Positions 52,632 to 60,068 of a DNA stretch of 64,000 nt are shown one piece after another. The DNA comes from an uncultured Bacteroidales bacterium. GTDB lineage: Bacteria; Bacteroidota; Bacteroidia; Bacteroidales; Muribaculaceae. The DNA lies in contig CACYVC010000008.1 in NCBI GenBank assembly GCA_902777835.1, forward strand, positions 21,673-85,672, written 5' to 3'. The notes under the pieces were generated by a model. The model did not search any database. It was not told the DNA's origin and worked only from the letters and a program-made list of their open reading frames with translations. Numbering within the stretch: position 1 is the first letter of the stretch; the number at the start of each line of letters is the position of its first letter. Position numbers and translations under genes: made by a program.

Positions 52632-53243
52632 TTATGTGTTCACACCGATAATAGTCGCATTATTAGCCTGCTTAAGGTGCGTTTCTGTTTGAACAACCCC
52701 CGCTTCATCAAGCATCTTTTTCAGTAGATCTGGCGAATAGGCTGTTATGCCCTCACAAAGGTCTATCCATTTAGATTTGGAATCGACAACCTCAACCATG
52801 ATGGCAAAACGTCCACCAGGTTTCAATACACGACGGACCTCTTGCAGACAAGCGGGCAGGTTTGGCCAGAAATAGATGGTCTCGACTGCCGTTACAAGGT
52901 CAAATATGTCGTTGTCATAAGGCAGTTTCTCTACAGAGCCTTGTGCCACGAACACTCGTTTGTCAAGCAATTTGGCATTTACTTTGCGTGCCTTCTCAAC
53001 GCTTTCCTTAGAGATGTCAATGCCATAAACCTGACTGTTTTTGCTCCTCTTGAGCAGACGTTTCAATGTGGCACCGCCACCACAGCCCACGTCCAGCATC
53101 GTCCAACCGTCTTGAAAATGGATAAGATCAAGTCCCCAGTTCGTCAGCGGTGCATGACAAAGGTTCATAAACCGCAACATTGCACGCCCCATCCTCCCTT
53201 GAGGATTGGCGCAATTTGTAAATAATGATTTCAATAAGCCCAT
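52632..53243 (-). CDS. Class I SAM-dependent methyltransferase
   Basis: 203 residues from M-G-L-L-K-S-L-F; an ATG 69 bases upstream is less likely because it adds an unrelated hydrophobic stretch. Motif I L-D-V-G-C-G-G-G-A-T, then Y-G-I-D-I-S, Q-G-S-V-E-K-L-P-Y and L-K-P-G-G-R-F make a small-molecule type methyltransferase (Methyltransf_11/25). The substrate is unknown. Nothing around it points to a pathway. Confidence 0.87.
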   Translation of the reverse strand: MGLLKSLFTNCANPQGRMGRAMLRFMNLCHAPLTNWGLDLIHFQDGWTMLDVGCGGGATLKRLLKRSKNSQVYGIDISKESVEKARKVNAKLLDKRVFVAQGSVEKLPYDNDIFDLVTAVETIYFWPNLPACLQEVRRVLKPGGRFAIMVEVVDSKSKWIDLCEGITAYSPDLLKKMLDEAGVVQTETHLKQANNATIIGVNT

Positions 53244-53527
53244 ATTAATGCATTTTGTTGTTAATAATATGCTGCAAAAATACAGTGCCGTTAAAGAGGT
53301 GGCAATACCCAAAAAGTGCGATATTGCCAGTCTTACCTAATTGTGCATTGTGATTTTATGAATTATGCGTTGCTTATCTTTCAAGAAAAAATGCTAATTT
53401 TGCAGTGTGAATTGGATATGCAGTGATGCTAGTATCTAACCACCCCTGCGAAAAACCAAATTTAAGTGGTTCACAGATAAGGAATATTTTTTCTTACTTA
53501 TTAATATTAACTAAACTCTTTATTCAC

Positions 53528-54400
53528 ATGAACAAATTCAGTAGATTTATTTTTAGCACCATCCTGGTTGTGTGGTGCACAGTTACGGTCTATGCGGGCC
53601 AAGACGAGCAAAATGGTCATGCCTATTTCACACAGGCTGAGTTACCTAACATGGTGAACTTCCTGCCACCCCCACCCGAGTTCGAGTCATCGCGTTTCGC
53701 AGCCGACCAGACCCAGTACCTTTGGGGCATTCGTCAGCGCCAAGATCCAGAGCGCGCAGCTATGGCAATTCGCGATGCTGTTTATGGAATGCAAACTATC
53801 ATTCAAGAGTTCTGCCCAATTCTCGGCCTCGAAATCTCTAAGACTGGCACTCCCGAACTTTACACTCTCATGCAGGACGTAGGTGCCACTTGCGACAGCA
53901 TTAGCGATCGTGCAAAGCAGGAGTATAAGCGCACTCGTCCCTTCGTGTACTATAACCAGCAGACCCTCGTGCCTGAGCAGGAAGAGTCGCACATCAATAA
54001 CGGTTCTTACCCTTCGGGGCACACCGTCCTGGGCTGGACAATGGCATTGCTGCTGTCGGATATCAACCCTGCTGTTGCCGACCAACTGCTGGCTCGCGGA
54101 TATGAGTATGGCCAGAGTCGCGTGATTGCTGGATACCACTGGCAGAGCGACGTGGATGCCGGCCGCCTGGGCGGATCGGTGCTTTATGCCAAGCTGCAAG
54201 GCAATGAGCGTTTCCGCGAACAGTTGGCAAAAGCCCAGCAGGAATTTAATCAACTAACCGGTGGCCAAAGCGGTGTTGCAGTTAACACAATCAGCAAAAC
54301 CACTGGCAACTCGCAGGCTTATACCATCAGCGGCATTCCCGCAACCGATGAAACACGAGGCATCATCATCCAGAACGGACAAAAGATAATAAGACGATAA
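53528..54400 (+). CDS. Exported class A acid phosphatase (PAP2 superfamily)
   Basis: 290 residues from M-N-K-F-S-R-F; the ATG 105 bases upstream would precede the signal peptide and is rejected. Signal peptide about 1-23 (V-Y-A-G). The three-part motif is complete: K-R-T-R-P-F (134-139), G-S-Y-P-S-G-H-T (159-166) and S-R-V-I-A-G-Y-H-W-Q-S-D (197-208). This is the PhoN/PhoC type of non-specific acid phosphatase. The C-terminal extension A-Y-T-I-S-G...G-I-I-I-Q-N-G-Q-K-I-I resembles the tails of the C10 and LRR proteins. Confidence 0.9.
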   Translation: MNKFSRFIFSTILVVWCTVTVYAGQDEQNGHAYFTQAELPNMVNFLPPPPEFESSRFAADQTQYLWGIRQRQDPERAAMAIRDAVYGMQTIIQEFCPILGLEISKTGTPELYTLMQDVGATCDSISDRAKQEYKRTRPFVYYNQQTLVPEQEESHINNGSYPSGHTVLGWTMALLLSDINPAVADQLLARGYEYGQSRVIAGYHWQSDVDAGRLGGSVLYAKLQGNERFREQLAKAQQEFNQLTGGQSGVAVNTISKTTGNSQAYTISGIPATDETRGIIIQNGQKIIRR

Positions 54401-54460
54401 GTTTTTGAACAAAGCTTATCTGCGTCGGCAACCGTTTATCTGGAAGCCGAGTGGAATAAT

Positions 54461-54540
54461 AGTAGAGTAGTGGAATAGTACTGTTTCACTGCTCTACTGT
54501 TTCATTGTTCTACTGTTTCATTGTTCTGCTGCTACACTGT
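54461..54540. repeat. Hairpin plus 16-base tandem repeat
   Basis: CTGTTTCATTGTTCTA-type 16-base units at 54481-54496, 54497-54512 and 54513-54528, with a decayed fourth. The first unit pairs with AGTAGAGTAGTGGAATAG (54461-54478), giving an 18-base stem with three G-U pairs. No coding sense. Confidence 0.75.
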
Positions 54541-54559
54541 TTTTCCAAAAAAACATTAG

Positions 54560-54593
54560 AAAAAAACAACCCTGGACTGATTGCCCAGGGTTG
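54560..54593 (-). terminator. Terminator of the LRR protein gene
   Basis: CAACCCTGG (54567-54575) and CCAGGGTTG (54585-54593) are perfect arms; on the minus strand the stem is followed by TTTTTT. Confidence 0.82.
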
Positions 54594-54614
54594 AGTTGTT
54601 AGGTTGGTTAATGA

Positions 54615-56525
54615 TTATTTCATAATCTTCTTTACAGTACCATCGCTGTAGCGAACGATGTTGATGCCTTTTTGCATCTCACGCATCTGCTGACCATTGA
54701 TGTTGTAGATTGCCTCTATGGTGGCATTGCTGTCGTTTGTCAGTGAGTCAATCGCGGTAGCGCCAGGATTGAGGATGATGATGATTTCCTCATTTGAGCC
54801 AGCTTCACAAGTCACGACGCCAGCAGGGATAACTACATAATAGGTCTTTTCGCTATCACTTGTGAAATAGTCAACATAGCCATCGTAATCGCTGCCCCAA
54901 ACGTGCAGTGTATTCTCGTTGTTCATAGTTGCATACCAGCTGTCGAGTGGACTCAGAGTCTCGCTGCTGCCGATTTCGCCAACGTAGATTTTAACGTCGG
55001 GATTGTTCTGGGCAACAGTCACAGGTTGGTTGAAGGTTACCTCAAACGAGAAAGTTTGATACTGCGCAGCGTTGTCTCCTGACATTGGGTTGGTTGAAAC
55101 TACTTCTAGTGGAAGAGCCTGCTCAACAATGTTGTAGTAACTCCACTCGGTTGCTTGATAGGCACTCTTGCTGCCTTTGGGAACGTAGAGAATAGCGTTT
55201 TCGTTGCTGTTATAGAACGGCATGTCATAATCCTCATAGTAGTCCATAATAGTGGGGGGAACTGTGCTGAGGCAGGTTATAGTCTGCAGAGCAGTGCAGT
55301 TGTTGAGTGCGTGAGGATAAATCTCGGTGATACCCTCGGGAATAGTGAGTGATGTCAACGATGTGCAGCTGGCAAATTCGCCATCGTTCAGGTAGTATGG
55401 ACTAGATGGAAGAACCACCTCAGTGAGGCGAGTGTCGGCAAACACCTGCTCGTCAATAAAATTGATATTGTCGGGACCATCAAGATTGATTTCGCTCAGG
55501 AGGCTGCTCTCGAAGCAAGCATAACCCAGTGCTGTCAGTTTCTTGTTAAGCGTGATGCTCTGAAGCTCGCTGCCCCAGAATGCTCCGCCAACGATGCCCA
55601 AGCAGTTCTCATTTACCTCGTGGGTGGTAACGCCTGTCATCGGTGCCATTTGAAGTAATGTTTTGTCAGCGGTGTAGAGTACTCCGTTTTCCATAACAAA
55701 TGAAGTGTTGGCTGGGTCCAGGGTAATTGTGCTAACTCCTGAGTTGGCTATAGCGCTTTCCCCAATGGTTGTCACGCCGGCTGGGATGTTGATGGCAGTG
55801 AGAGCTTTGTCGTTAAGGAAAGCTTCCATGCCAATTTCCTCTAGTGTCGATGGCAAGGTGATGCTACTAAGGGCAGTGCAGTTGTTGAATGCTCCGTCGC
55901 CTATTTTCTTCAGGCCCTCGTTGAGGGTTACAGTCTCGAGTTTACTGTACAGGAAGCATGTGGAACCAATCTCCTCGGTCGATGCAGGGATTTCTATGCT
56001 GGTGGCTGCCAGTTTGTAGAATGCGGCATTACCAATGTGTTTAACGCCATCGCCCAGATCTACTTGAGTTAAGCAAGGTTGGTAGCTTGAGTTGTGCTGG
56101 TTGTAGAACGCGCTATTGCCAATCCATTCCACGCTGTTAGGTAGAGCGAGGTTGGTAAGACCCAGGCTAGAGAAAGCGTAGTCGCCTATGTATTTCACAC
56201 CTTCGCCAAAGGTCACGCTAGTTAGGTCGCTGTAATAGAAAGCTTGTGCTTTGATTGTTTCAACCGAACCAGGGATTACCACTGAGGTAAGATTGCTCCA
56301 CTTGAATGCGCCTTCGCCGATGGCATTAACATCATAAGTCACACCCTCGTTTTCGACTGTGGGTGGGATTTCAATACTAGTGGCTGCGTTGTCCACGCCA
56401 CTACATTCAACAGTGTTTTCACCTGTCACTGTGTAGGTGATTTGACCCGACGTGAAGGTTGTTTGAGCTTGCAAGCCGAGGGCAAATAATGCCGCAGCGG
56501 CAGTTAAAAGGTAATTTTTTTTCAT
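54615..56525 (-). CDS. Secreted BspA-type leucine-rich repeat protein
   Basis: 636 residues. Signal peptide 1-20 (L-G-L-Q-A-Q). From about 70 to 440 run LRR_5-type repeats of the BspA/TpLRR kind, for example I-G-E-G-A-F-K-W-S-N-L-T-S-V and I-G-N-A-A-F-Y-K-L. A beta-sandwich region follows (about 460-600). The end reads I-Y-N-I-N-G-Q-Q-M...K-G-I-N-I-V, the same kind of tail as the C10 peptidase. BspA proteins bind host matrix and other bacteria; here an adhesin role is inferred. Confidence 0.88.
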   Translation of the reverse strand: MKKNYLLTAAAALFALGLQAQTTFTSGQITYTVTGENTVECSGVDNAATSIEIPPTVENEGVTYDVNAIGEGAFKWSNLTSVVIPGSVETIKAQAFYYSDLTSVTFGEGVKYIGDYAFSSLGLTNLALPNSVEWIGNSAFYNQHNSSYQPCLTQVDLGDGVKHIGNAAFYKLAATSIEIPASTEEIGSTCFLYSKLETVTLNEGLKKIGDGAFNNCTALSSITLPSTLEEIGMEAFLNDKALTAINIPAGVTTIGESAIANSGVSTITLDPANTSFVMENGVLYTADKTLLQMAPMTGVTTHEVNENCLGIVGGAFWGSELQSITLNKKLTALGYACFESSLLSEINLDGPDNINFIDEQVFADTRLTEVVLPSSPYYLNDGEFASCTSLTSLTIPEGITEIYPHALNNCTALQTITCLSTVPPTIMDYYEDYDMPFYNSNENAILYVPKGSKSAYQATEWSYYNIVEQALPLEVVSTNPMSGDNAAQYQTFSFEVTFNQPVTVAQNNPDVKIYVGEIGSSETLSPLDSWYATMNNENTLHVWGSDYDGYVDYFTSDSEKTYYVVIPAGVVTCEAGSNEEIIIILNPGATAIDSLTNDSNATIEAIYNINGQQMREMQKGINIVRYSDGTVKKIMK

Positions 56526-56830
56526 TTTTTGAATTTAATAATTTAGGTAAATAGGAATATGTTTTACAAAATTCAGTGCAAATGTATGAAAAAAAACAAT
56601 GCCATCAATTATTCTATCATTTTTAATAGCCAAAAACATCCAAAATAGATCAAAAAACAAACAGATTTGACCTAACGCTTCAAAATAAGTATGTCTTTAT
56701 TCTTAAAGTGTGTACTAAAATCTGATAACAGATAAAAACCAGCATTATCAAAATTTTCCTCTTTTTGGGGGTGGGTGATGTGGCAAAAAATACGTATTTT
56801 TGTAGCGTTAAATTATCAATTAAAAAAATT
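56526..56830. other. Divergent promoter region
   Basis: 305 bases between the LRR gene (-) and the GT2-GH3 gene (+). On the minus strand TTG (56608-56606), 19-base spacer and TACATTTG (56586-56579) make a good promoter. On the plus strand TATTTTTG at 56795-56802 lies 28 bases before the chosen start. The middle is AT-rich with nothing else I recognise. Confidence 0.65.
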
Positions 56831-58909
56831 ATGTACAAGGTATCAGTCGTCACTCCGTTCCACAATGTTGAGCTAGGGGTATTCGAAAAAGCTTATCAAT
56901 CCATGAAATCTCAAACTATCGGTTTTGAAAACATCCAATGGATTGTCATCGCGCACAACTGTGAACCTCACTATTTACCTGCCCTGCAAGAAATGCTGGG
57001 TCGGCATGACAACGTCATCGTGCGTGGGCTTGACAATGACGTCCACACGCCATCCTCGCCCCGGAACTATGGCATGCAGTTTGCCACTGCGCCATACCTT
57101 GGTTTTCTGGATGCAGACGACAGTTACACTGTACATTGTCTTGAAGAAGCCTATAACAACATCCGAGAGACCAAATCGGACGTGCTGATCTTCCGCCGTG
57201 AGTCAGAATTGGAAGACCCCTCGTTGGTGCCTCTTACTGAGCTGACAGGGTGGAATCAACTGGAATCGCGCATCATCGTTGAGCGCGACAACTGGCGCGA
57301 GGAGAAAATGTTTCTGGGCGTAGGCTGGGGCATCGTTACGTCTAAAGTGTTTGATCGGGAGTTCCTGGCACGGAACAATATAACCTTCGACGAGGAAGTG
57401 CCATTCGCCGAGAGCACTCTTTTTAGCGTTCAATCCATCGGCTTGGCTCAACGCATCTGCTACCTGCCGCAAATGATAGGCTATCATTATTTCATCAATA
57501 GCCGCTCACTGGTGCAGTCGGCCAAGAAATCGGGCAGTACTCTGGTCAGCTATGCTAAGGGATACGTCAAGCTGTTTAACAACATGGAGAATTATGGCAT
57601 CCAAAGCCCTCATCTATTCTGGGTTGTTATGGGCTATCTCGCCAATTTTATGCTTGCTTCAGCCGATGAATTGACACTTGACAACAGGCTGAAAATCAAG
57701 GAGTATCTTGCCCCGTTCATCTTGCGTGCTGAACCTTTTCAAAGCGCAAAGGGCATCTCAGAGGACTTTGCCGAGACGGTGTCGCGGACAACCATCGACA
57801 TCATCATGAAGACCGACGGCAAAATCACCAATTTTACTCGGGACGCGTGCGATGGACACATGAGGCTCATGACCATTTTGCGCATCAACAAGAATACCGA
57901 CTACGGCAAGCGTTATTCCTTTGCCAGCATAAGAAGCATTAAAGGGTACCAGAATCGCGTGCCCATCACGACATATGCCGACTATGAGAAACTGATACGA
58001 CTACAGACAAACGTAGGCGAGGAGAACATACTCACAGCCGAGGAAATCAACCGGTATGCAATGAAACTTGATGGGCGCATATTTCCTGTGACTCGAGTCC
58101 ATATGCGCCCCTTCAAAAGGGCTATTTCAAGTGTGATGAGAGGTCACAACAATCTGCCGGTCATGCTAAGCCAGCCCAAAGCACAATCCAACATTGACAA
58201 CAGTTACATCGAACACTTCCAGAGCAGCACGGCCATTGACTTTATCAAAATGTCGCTATATGCCAACGGGCAGAAACTGAGCGACCTGTCCATCCTAGCC
58301 TCGTTCCTCTCCTCGTTTGAGCAAGATATTTCAGTCAAAAGATTCAAATTAATCAGCCTTGCCCTGCTCTTGCGTGAGGCTGACCAAATTATCGCGCTCA
58401 ATACATTTCAGGTCTTGACAATGTTCACCACCCTTGAGCAGCAATGGCCCGACATTATAAAGGAAGTCGAACAGCATGATGCAGAGCGGGCTCAAGAACT
58501 CGTCGAAATCTTCAAACAAGGATTCGATGATGTTGCCGTGCGCATCTGGCCTAAGCTGCAACGCATTGTGGCATTCGGCGCAGGCAAGTTCCAGCCCCAT
58601 ACCACCGCCTTGAAACGATATGCGAAGAGCACGACACATAACCACGGACACCTCATCACAATCGAGTCGATTATCGCACAAGCCATTGCCGACGATAGTG
58701 ATTTGTTTGAGCTTGTCCTCGAAAACGATTTCTTCGAATTTATGCCCGATAACTCGGAGCCTTTGTTGCTGAGTCAGGTTTCTCCCGGCATGACCTGTGA
58801 AGTGATAGTGACCAACCGTGCAGGACTCTACCGATACAGAACCGGAGTCCGTATATCCCTCGTTGAGCATTCACCGCAAGGCAATGCTATAATTCGCATC
58901 GTAGAGTGA
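56831..58909 (+). CDS. GT2 glycosyltransferase fused to a degenerate GH3-type domain
   Basis: 692 residues from M-Y-K-V-S-V-V-T-P-F-H-N; an ATG 66 bases upstream covers the -7 box. Residues 1-230 are a GT2 glycosyltransferase with L-G-F-L-D-A-D-D (D94, D96). Residues about 345-690 align by pattern with the GH3 acyl-amido synthetase family: N-K-N-T-D-Y-G-K, V-P-I-T-T-Y, G-E-E-N-I-L-T-A-E, I-W-P-K-L and N-R-A-G-L-Y-R-Y. The ATP motifs are lost: S-S-G-T-T-S-G is replaced by a segment with M-K-L-D-G-R, and R-I-G-D by R-T-G-V. The second half may bind but not adenylate. Alone in its transcript. Confidence 0.72.
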   Translation: MYKVSVVTPFHNVELGVFEKAYQSMKSQTIGFENIQWIVIAHNCEPHYLPALQEMLGRHDNVIVRGLDNDVHTPSSPRNYGMQFATAPYLGFLDADDSYTVHCLEEAYNNIRETKSDVLIFRRESELEDPSLVPLTELTGWNQLESRIIVERDNWREEKMFLGVGWGIVTSKVFDREFLARNNITFDEEVPFAESTLFSVQSIGLAQRICYLPQMIGYHYFINSRSLVQSAKKSGSTLVSYAKGYVKLFNNMENYGIQSPHLFWVVMGYLANFMLASADELTLDNRLKIKEYLAPFILRAEPFQSAKGISEDFAETVSRTTIDIIMKTDGKITNFTRDACDGHMRLMTILRINKNTDYGKRYSFASIRSIKGYQNRVPITTYADYEKLIRLQTNVGEENILTAEEINRYAMKLDGRIFPVTRVHMRPFKRAISSVMRGHNNLPVMLSQPKAQSNIDNSYIEHFQSSTAIDFIKMSLYANGQKLSDLSILASFLSSFEQDISVKRFKLISLALLLREADQIIALNTFQVLTMFTTLEQQWPDIIKEVEQHDAERAQELVEIFKQGFDDVAVRIWPKLQRIVAFGAGKFQPHTTALKRYAKSTTHNHGHLITIESIIAQAIADDSDLFELVLENDFFEFMPDNSEPLLLSQVSPGMTCEVIVTNRAGLYRYRTGVRISLVEHSPQGNAIIRIVE

Positions 58910-59079
58910 CATATATAATAAAGTGGACATCAGTGCATTAGAGAATATTCCATTAATGGTTTTTATTAAACTCGAATGGAATACATGAGTTTTTTAGTTT
59001 TTATAATTATTATTGAGAAATAATGGTTAATTTTGCAAATTGAAATAACTCTATTATTAACTTCATAAACTTATAGTGT

Positions 59080-59652
59080 ATGAAAAAAATTTTACTCATT
59101 GTCTCATTGCTGATGGTGGCGTTTGCAGTACGGGCATTGCCATTTGTGACAACACCCAGCTCCACCACTCTTCCCATCCACTGGTATCAGTTGATAATTA
59201 ACGGCAAGTATGTTTATTTTGACCCAAACGCAGGCATTTTCGATCAGATTAAATTGACTCCCACGGCATCAACCGAAGATAATTTCCTTTGGTGCTTTGT
59301 ACAAGTCTCGTCGGACAAGATTGTGATTTATAACAGAGCAGCCCACGGATATTTTGAGGAGGACCAATTCGTTACTTCTGGTGACGGACAGGATTTTTTA
59401 AGTTCAGCTTCAGCAGCGTTATCGACTAGTATCTTTAATGTTAATGAAGTTTTTGTAGAAGGTGATAATGTGCCTGTTGCCGGCGATGTCAACGGTGACG
59501 GCAATGTGACAGCAGCCGACGTGACAGCCCTCTACAACTGGCTACTCAACAATGACAACAGTGCTATTGTCAACGGCGACCAGAACAACGATGGAAACAT
59601 CACCTCAGCCGATGTCACTTTTATCTACAACATCCTCTTGGGAAGTAAATAA
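59080..59652 (+). CDS. Secreted dockerin-type protein
   Basis: 190 residues. Signal peptide about 1-19, a short beta-rich domain (about 30-130) of unknown family, and a C-terminal type I dockerin. The two calcium loops read G-D-V-N-G-D-G-N-V-T-A-A-D-V (135-148) and G-D-Q-N-N-D-G-N-I-T-S-A-D-V (166-179). No cohesin is in the window. A -7 box TAATTTTG lies at 59028-59035. In Bacteroidales such dockerin-like modules are common without cellulosomes. Confidence 0.85.
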   Translation: MKKILLIVSLLMVAFAVRALPFVTTPSSTTLPIHWYQLIINGKYVYFDPNAGIFDQIKLTPTASTEDNFLWCFVQVSSDKIVIYNRAAHGYFEEDQFVTSGDGQDFLSSASAALSTSIFNVNEVFVEGDNVPVAGDVNGDGNVTAADVTALYNWLLNNDNSAIVNGDQNNDGNITSADVTFIYNILLGSK

Positions 59653-59673
59653 TATTTGTCTTTTGCGCTATAG

Positions 59674-59713
59674 AGCGGTTACCGTACCATAAAAGCACGA
59701 TAACCGCTTTTTA
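59674..59713 (+). terminator. Terminator after the dockerin gene
   Basis: AGCGGTTA (59674-59681) pairs with TAACCGCT (59702-59709), then TTTTT. Confidence 0.75.
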
Positions 59714-59802
59714 TGTAGCTACCTCTAAACACTCAACATCAAACTATAAACTTCGCCGAAGGCGCCGAAAGTCGCAGTTTAGAGGTTAGTGCTGAGAAGT
59801 AA

Positions 59803-59866
59803 GAGATCGCACCGACAAAATCGGTGCAATCTCTTTTTGGGCGCGGCTCGCTTCGCTCGCAGTTCT
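59803..59866. repeat. CGCTCG hairpin element, copy 1
   Basis: Stem AGAGAT-C-GCACCGA with TCGGTGC-A-ATCTCT, then TTTTT and GGGCGCGGCTCGCTTCGCTCG and a TTCTTC stretch. Copy 3 at 63730-63802 has the same order with a partly decayed stem. Confidence 0.65.
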
Positions 59867-60068
59867 TCTTTATGTTGCATGGGAAATTGTTGTTTTTTCG
59901 TAAAAGAATTAAAATATATTTAATATCAATAAATATTTATCGTAATTCAATAAATTATTATACCTTTGTAGCGAAAATCAATTTCTTAAACAACAAATTA
60001 TGGAAAAAACATCTATCAAAATCTTGAAGTCAGAATGCTTCTATGAAGAAAAGAACAGAACTACATAT

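Larger units (their letters stand above)
59653..60068. other. Repeat- and hairpin-rich intergenic region
   Basis: 416 bases without a gene. It holds a terminator (59674-59713) and a 10-base inverted repeat ACCTCTAAAC/GTTTAGAGGT (59722-59731 and 59778-59787) around GCCGAAGGCGCCGAAAG. A second terminator-like hairpin (59803-59838) and the first copy of the GGCTCGCT-CGCTCG element follow. A TACCTTTG box near 59962 would serve the beta-barrel gene. A start at 60000, 69 bases before the chosen one, is possible. Confidence 0.65.

Noticed and set aside
54481-54540. CRISPR or iteron origin
   Set aside because: Three 16-base units without spacers, no replication gene near; better explained as hairpin-linked tandem repeat.
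44681-56530. Horizontally acquired island
   Set aside because: The gene mix is accessory, but there is no integrase, att-like repeat or tRNA boundary, and promoters and codon use match the rest.
59824-60027. Forward ORF of 67 residues before the beta-barrel gene
   Set aside because: It reads through repeat copy 1 and the promoter region; composition is random.
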